Shown here: in pieces, positions 61,254 through 64,000 of the stretch
How positions within the stretch are numbered: position 1 is the stretch's first letter
How the letters are laid out: every line of letters begins with the position of its first letter
Origin: CBDBUR01 sp965209065
GTDB taxonomy: Bacteria; Pseudomonadota; Alphaproteobacteria; JAPOUT01; G958296285
Assembly (NCBI GenBank): GCA_965209065.1
Contig: OZ242373.1
Span: forward strand, 806,001-870,000
Direction: 5' to 3'
Length of the DNA: 64,000 bases
Notes under the pieces: generated by a model
Databases searched by the model: none
The model's input: only the letters and a program-made list of their open reading frames with translations
What the model was told of the DNA's origin: nothing
Position numbers and translations under genes: made by a program

Positions 61254-61327
61254 TGGCTGGGGCGGCAGGGATCGAACCTGCGATCACGGGATCAAAACCC
61301 GATGCCTTACCGCTTGGCTACGCCCCA
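61254..61327 (-). tRNA. tRNA-Gln (TTG)
   Basis: Minus-strand cloverleaf of 74 nt: acceptor TGGGGCG with CGCCCCA, anticodon loop TTTTGAT gives TTG, T-loop TTCGATC, discriminator G and encoded CCA (61254-61256). Confidence 0.95.
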
Positions 61328-61405
61328 ACTCAACTTAAAATATACAAATATCTAGCCCTTGCCAAGTTTATATTCAAGCTCATATTCAAGTTTATATTAT
61401 CAAGT

Positions 61406-62587
61406 TTAAGGTAGCCGAGTATCGGTTGTCGTGCCCTTTATCTGCTCCCAGCGGTTTCTCTTGTTAATGCGCGCGACAAAAATATCATAAGTGCCGAGAT
61501 GGTCGCTTGCGGTGAAATCGGTCGGCAAACTCTTTATCAAGGGGTCGCTCCATGGCGGCATCGCCTCCAAAGCCTTCGCGACCTTCTCTTGCGTTAGGTC
61601 CCTGCCCGCTTGACGCATCCCCTCTAGCGTTAACCTCATCGCAACATAGCCCGCCAGAGATTGGAAATTGGGCTTGATGCCAAAACGCTTCTTATACCTC
61701 CTATGCCAAAGGCGAATGTTCTTTTGAGGCGCGTTCGCATAGGGCACGTTGAGCGTCGTTACCGCATAGACACCATGAACCGCTTTGCCTCCTAGTGCCG
61801 CGGTCTCGGTGGTGAAGCAGGCTTGAGAGCACACCATCGGCACGTTCCAGCCGAGCGCGCGCGCGGCTTTTGCCGCACCTATCGTCTCGCGAATAGTCGT
61901 GCCGAGTGCGAGAAAATCCGCGCCATCAGCACGCATACGCGCAATCTGCGTTGATAAATCCGTTGCGCCACGCTTATAACTCGTGATGGATACCGGCTCT
62001 AGCCCACGCTTCTTTAACATAGCTTGCGCGCCTTGTAGCACCTCTGTGCCGAAGTCGTCGTCTTGATAAAGAATGCCCGCCTTTTTAACCTTATGCTTTT
62101 TCATCACATAACGCATGCCCACAGCGATTGTATCGTGATAGGGCGTGAGGTTGCTAAACTTGAGCGGGTGAAGCGGGTCAAATACATAGCGCGACGCAGT
62201 AAAGGGCATTAAATGTAAAACCCCCTTCCGCAACACAAGCGGCATAGACGCTAGAACCGTCGGCGAACCCAAAGGCGAAACCATCGCGAAAATTTTATCC
62301 CTGCTTAATAGCTTACGCGTTGCCAACACCGCCTTCTTGGGGTCGTAACCATTGTCCTCTACCTTGAGAACAATCTTGCGTCCGTGAATGCCGCCCTTGG
62401 CATTCGCCTCTTCCACCGCAAGCACTAAGCCGTTGCGCACGCCCTCGCCCCACGCAACGAGAGGACCCGATAAATCTAAATGCGTGCCTAAAATTATTTC
62501 TGTGTCACTTACTCCACGAACGCCTTGTTCCTTATCTCCACAAGCGGCTAAGAATAGTAAAGGCAGTGCTATTATAATATGTTTCAT
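61406..62587 (-). CDS. Branched-chain amino-acid type ABC transporter substrate-binding lipoprotein
   Basis: 393-residue LivJ/LivK-type binding protein with a lipobox (FLAACG, Cys 16). Family blocks are EIILGTHLDLSGPLVAWGEGVRNGL, EEANAKGGIHGRKI, ILYQDDDFGTEVL and FQSLAGYVAMRLTLEGM. It lies 42 bp after an acyl-CoA synthetase gene; such synthetases often sit within liv-type clusters in alphaproteobacteria, whose permeases would lie beyond the window. The true ligand may be an aromatic or other carboxylic acid. Confidence 0.85.
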   Translation of the reverse strand: MKHIIIALPLLFLAACGDKEQGVRGVSDTEIILGTHLDLSGPLVAWGEGVRNGLVLAVEEANAKGGIHGRKIVLKVEDNGYDPKKAVLATRKLLSRDKIFAMVSPLGSPTVLASMPLVLRKGVLHLMPFTASRYVFDPLHPLKFSNLTPYHDTIAVGMRYVMKKHKVKKAGILYQDDDFGTEVLQGAQAMLKKRGLEPVSITSYKRGATDLSTQIARMRADGADFLALGTTIRETIGAAKAARALGWNVPMVCSQACFTTETAALGGKAVHGVYAVTTLNVPYANAPQKNIRLWHRRYKKRFGIKPNFQSLAGYVAMRLTLEGMRQAGRDLTQEKVAKALEAMPPWSDPLIKSLPTDFTASDHLGTYDIFVARINKRNRWEQIKGTTTDTRLP

Positions 62588-62629
62588 GTTTCCTCCTTAT
62601 ATTGAAAGTTTTGATGCTAAAAATTTAGT

Positions 62630-64000
62630 TTAATACATTTCGTCAATGAGCGTTTTATATTTTTCACTCACAAAACTACGTTTAAGCTTACCCGTTGCGG
62701 TAATCTCATCATCTTCGGGTAAAATCAGGCGGTCAATCAGCTTGAACGCCTTGATTTGCTCCACACGCGCGAACTCTTTATTGACCTTATCCACCTCGCT
62801 TTTAATCAGCTCTATCACCTCCTTCGCCGCACAGAGGCTGGCGAAATCGCTAAAGGGAATGCGCTCGTCCTGCGCGAACTTGGAGACATTGTCTTGGTCT
62901 ATCATAATCAAGGCAGACAGAAATTTGCGCTTGTCGCCTATCACCACCGCATCTTGAATGTAGGGGCTGAACTTTAAGCCGTTTTCAATCTCAGAAGGCG
63001 TGATGTTCTTGCCGCCCGCCGTGATGATAATATCTTTCTTGCGCCCAGTGATTTTTATCCAGCCCTCGTTATCAATGAAGCCGATGTCGCCCGAATGAAG
63101 CCAGCCGTCAATAATTGTCTCCGCCGTCTTTTCGGGCTGATTCCAGTAGCCCTTGAAAATATGTGGTCCCTTCGTGAGTATCTCGCCATCGGCGGCAAGC
63201 TTGAGCTCTGTGTTGGGAACGACCTTGCCGACCGAGCCATACTTATAACTGCCCATCGGGTAGGGCAAGGTCGCAAGACCCGACGTCTCCGTTTGACCAT
63301 ACCCCTCCGCCATGTAAATGCCTAAAGCGTAATACCAGCCAATCAAATCAGGCGCAATCGGAGCGGCACCCGAAAAAGCAAAGCTGCAATCCCCTATGCC
63401 AAGCATCCGCTTGATGTTCTTAAAAACGAAAAAGTCCGCCGCCTTAAATTGCCATTCCAGCCATCGCGATACCTCTTCCCCTTCCATCTTTTTATCGCCA
63501 TAGCGCTTGCCTATTTTCATCGCCACGTGATAGGCAGCCTTCTCCAAAAAAGTTGCGTCCTTCAGCATAATCACCACCGAAGAATAAAACTTCTCCCAGA
63601 TGCGCGGCACCGCGAAAAAAGCAGTCGGCGAAACCTCACGCAAATTGTCTATCGCACTATCCGCGTCCTCCGCGAAATAAACCGTATGGCCGGTAGAAAG
63701 CTGCGTGAAAGTGGTGAACATACGCTCGGCAATATGGCACAAGGGCAGAAAAGCCAGCGTGCGCTCCGTCTCATCGTAGGGCAGAACCTCCTTATTGTTT
63801 CTTAACTGAAACAAAACATTGCTATGCGTTATCATCGCGCCTTTGGGCGGTCCGGTTGTGCCAGAGGTATAAACCAAAAGAGCTATATCCTCAGGCTTGG
63901 TGCTGCGCACGCGCTCGGCAAAGAGAGTCGGCTGCTTGCGTTCCTCCTCGCGCCCTAGTTCAATGAAATCATCAAAACTTAAAATGCCCTCGTCTTTGAG
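62630..64000 (-). CDS. Long-chain acyl-CoA synthetase (AMP-forming), 5' part outside window
   Basis: The frame is open to the window edge at 64000, so the N-terminus is missing. Visible motifs are the phosphate loop LVYTSGTTGPPKGA, the A5 region AEGYGQTETSG, GWLHSGDIGFIDNEGW with GRKKDIIITAGGKNI, and the catalytic lysine region TATGKLKRSF near the C-terminus. It activates fatty or aromatic acids with ATP and CoA. It is probably linked to the downstream liv-type binding protein. Confidence 0.92.
   Translation of the reverse strand, partial: LKDEGILSFDDFIELGREEERKQPTLFAERVRSTKPEDIALLVYTSGTTGPPKGAMITHSNVLFQLRNNKEVLPYDETERTLAFLPLCHIAERMFTTFTQLSTGHTVYFAEDADSAIDNLREVSPTAFFAVPRIWEKFYSSVVIMLKDATFLEKAAYHVAMKIGKRYGDKKMEGEEVSRWLEWQFKAADFFVFKNIKRMLGIGDCSFAFSGAAPIAPDLIGWYYALGIYMAEGYGQTETSGLATLPYPMGSYKYGSVGKVVPNTELKLAADGEILTKGPHIFKGYWNQPEKTAETIIDGWLHSGDIGFIDNEGWIKITGRKKDIIITAGGKNITPSEIENGLKFSPYIQDAVVIGDKRKFLSALIMIDQDNVSKFAQDERIPFSDFASLCAAKEVIELIKSEVDKVNKEFARVEQIKAFKLIDRLILPEDDEITATGKLKRSFVSEKYKTLIDEMY

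Overview
The window looks like a chromosomal segment of an alphaproteobacterium with moderate GC and tightly packed genes. The best evidence is gene order. A bamE lipoprotein gene is divergent from a ubiquinol-cytochrome c chaperone gene followed by plsX-fabH. lpxC-bamD is followed by ligA, tig-clpP-clpX by an HU gene, ihfA by merR, and an aap amino-acid ABC operon is present. FtsZ ends in the alphaproteobacterial-type C-terminal peptide. The cell is Gram-negative (lpxC, bamD, bamE, lipoproteins), makes peptidoglycan precursors, has aerobic respiration genes (heme A synthase, cytochrome b561, bc1 chaperone) and is rich in acyl-CoA metabolism. I cannot place it in a family from sequence alone.

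Layout. 1-8.4 kb: end of uvrD, pepP, ligA, bamD, lpxC, thiSG, aroQ, a b561 cytochrome and tRNA-Asp. 8.4-16.4 kb: a DASS anion transporter, a pair of acyl-CoA dehydrogenases, tRNA-Val, HU, clpX, clpP, tig and tRNA-Leu. 16.4-23.3 kb: a more accessory stretch with a GNAT enzyme, an AT-rich putative restriction-type nuclease, nnrD, a SixA-like phosphatase, a thiolase-like protein and an isolated terminase pair of gene-transfer-agent type. 23.4-42.3 kb: fabH, plsX, bc1 chaperone, bamE, nrdR, glyA, aapJQMP, a pyruvyl-transferase-like gene, metC, hom, an aminotransferase, two tiny lipoproteins, rpsI, rplM, ctaA, tRNA-Pro, two unknown proteins, merR and ihfA. 42.3-54.8 kb: a dcw (division and cell wall) operon. 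54.8-56.4 kb: an AT-rich non-operonic patch with a strong promoter, a structured RNA, two small orphan genes and rnpB. 56.4-64 kb: AmpD-like amidase, two EamA transporters, acyl-CoA dehydrogenase plus enoyl-CoA hydratase, tRNA-Gln, a branched-chain-type binding protein and the end of an acyl-CoA synthetase gene.

The most unusual feature is the dcw operon. It runs mraZ-rsmH-murE-murF-mraY-[murD::murG]-murC-murB-ddl-ftsZ with almost every gene overlapping the next. The genes for the membrane, periplasmic and membrane-tethered divisome proteins (ftsL, ftsI, ftsW, ftsQ, ftsA) are missing from every position where they normally sit. Where ftsW should lie, murD and murG are joined in one frame as a 782-residue fusion. 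mraY is split into two overlapping frames that differ by one base. A textbook promoter with three TGGGA repeats at 5-base spacing (MraZ box) drives the operon. Other conserved clusters are also missing a member (recN between bamD and ligA, lon between clpX and HU, the yceD/DUF177 gene before plsX), which fits a streamlined genome.

Other points of interest are a protein joining an McrB-like N-terminal domain directly to a PD-(D/E)XK nuclease, an orphan terminase pair, a structured RNA behind a near-consensus promoter, two small genes below 60 codons, a likely ATT start codon, and recurrent 8- and 15-bp tandem repeats inside and between genes.
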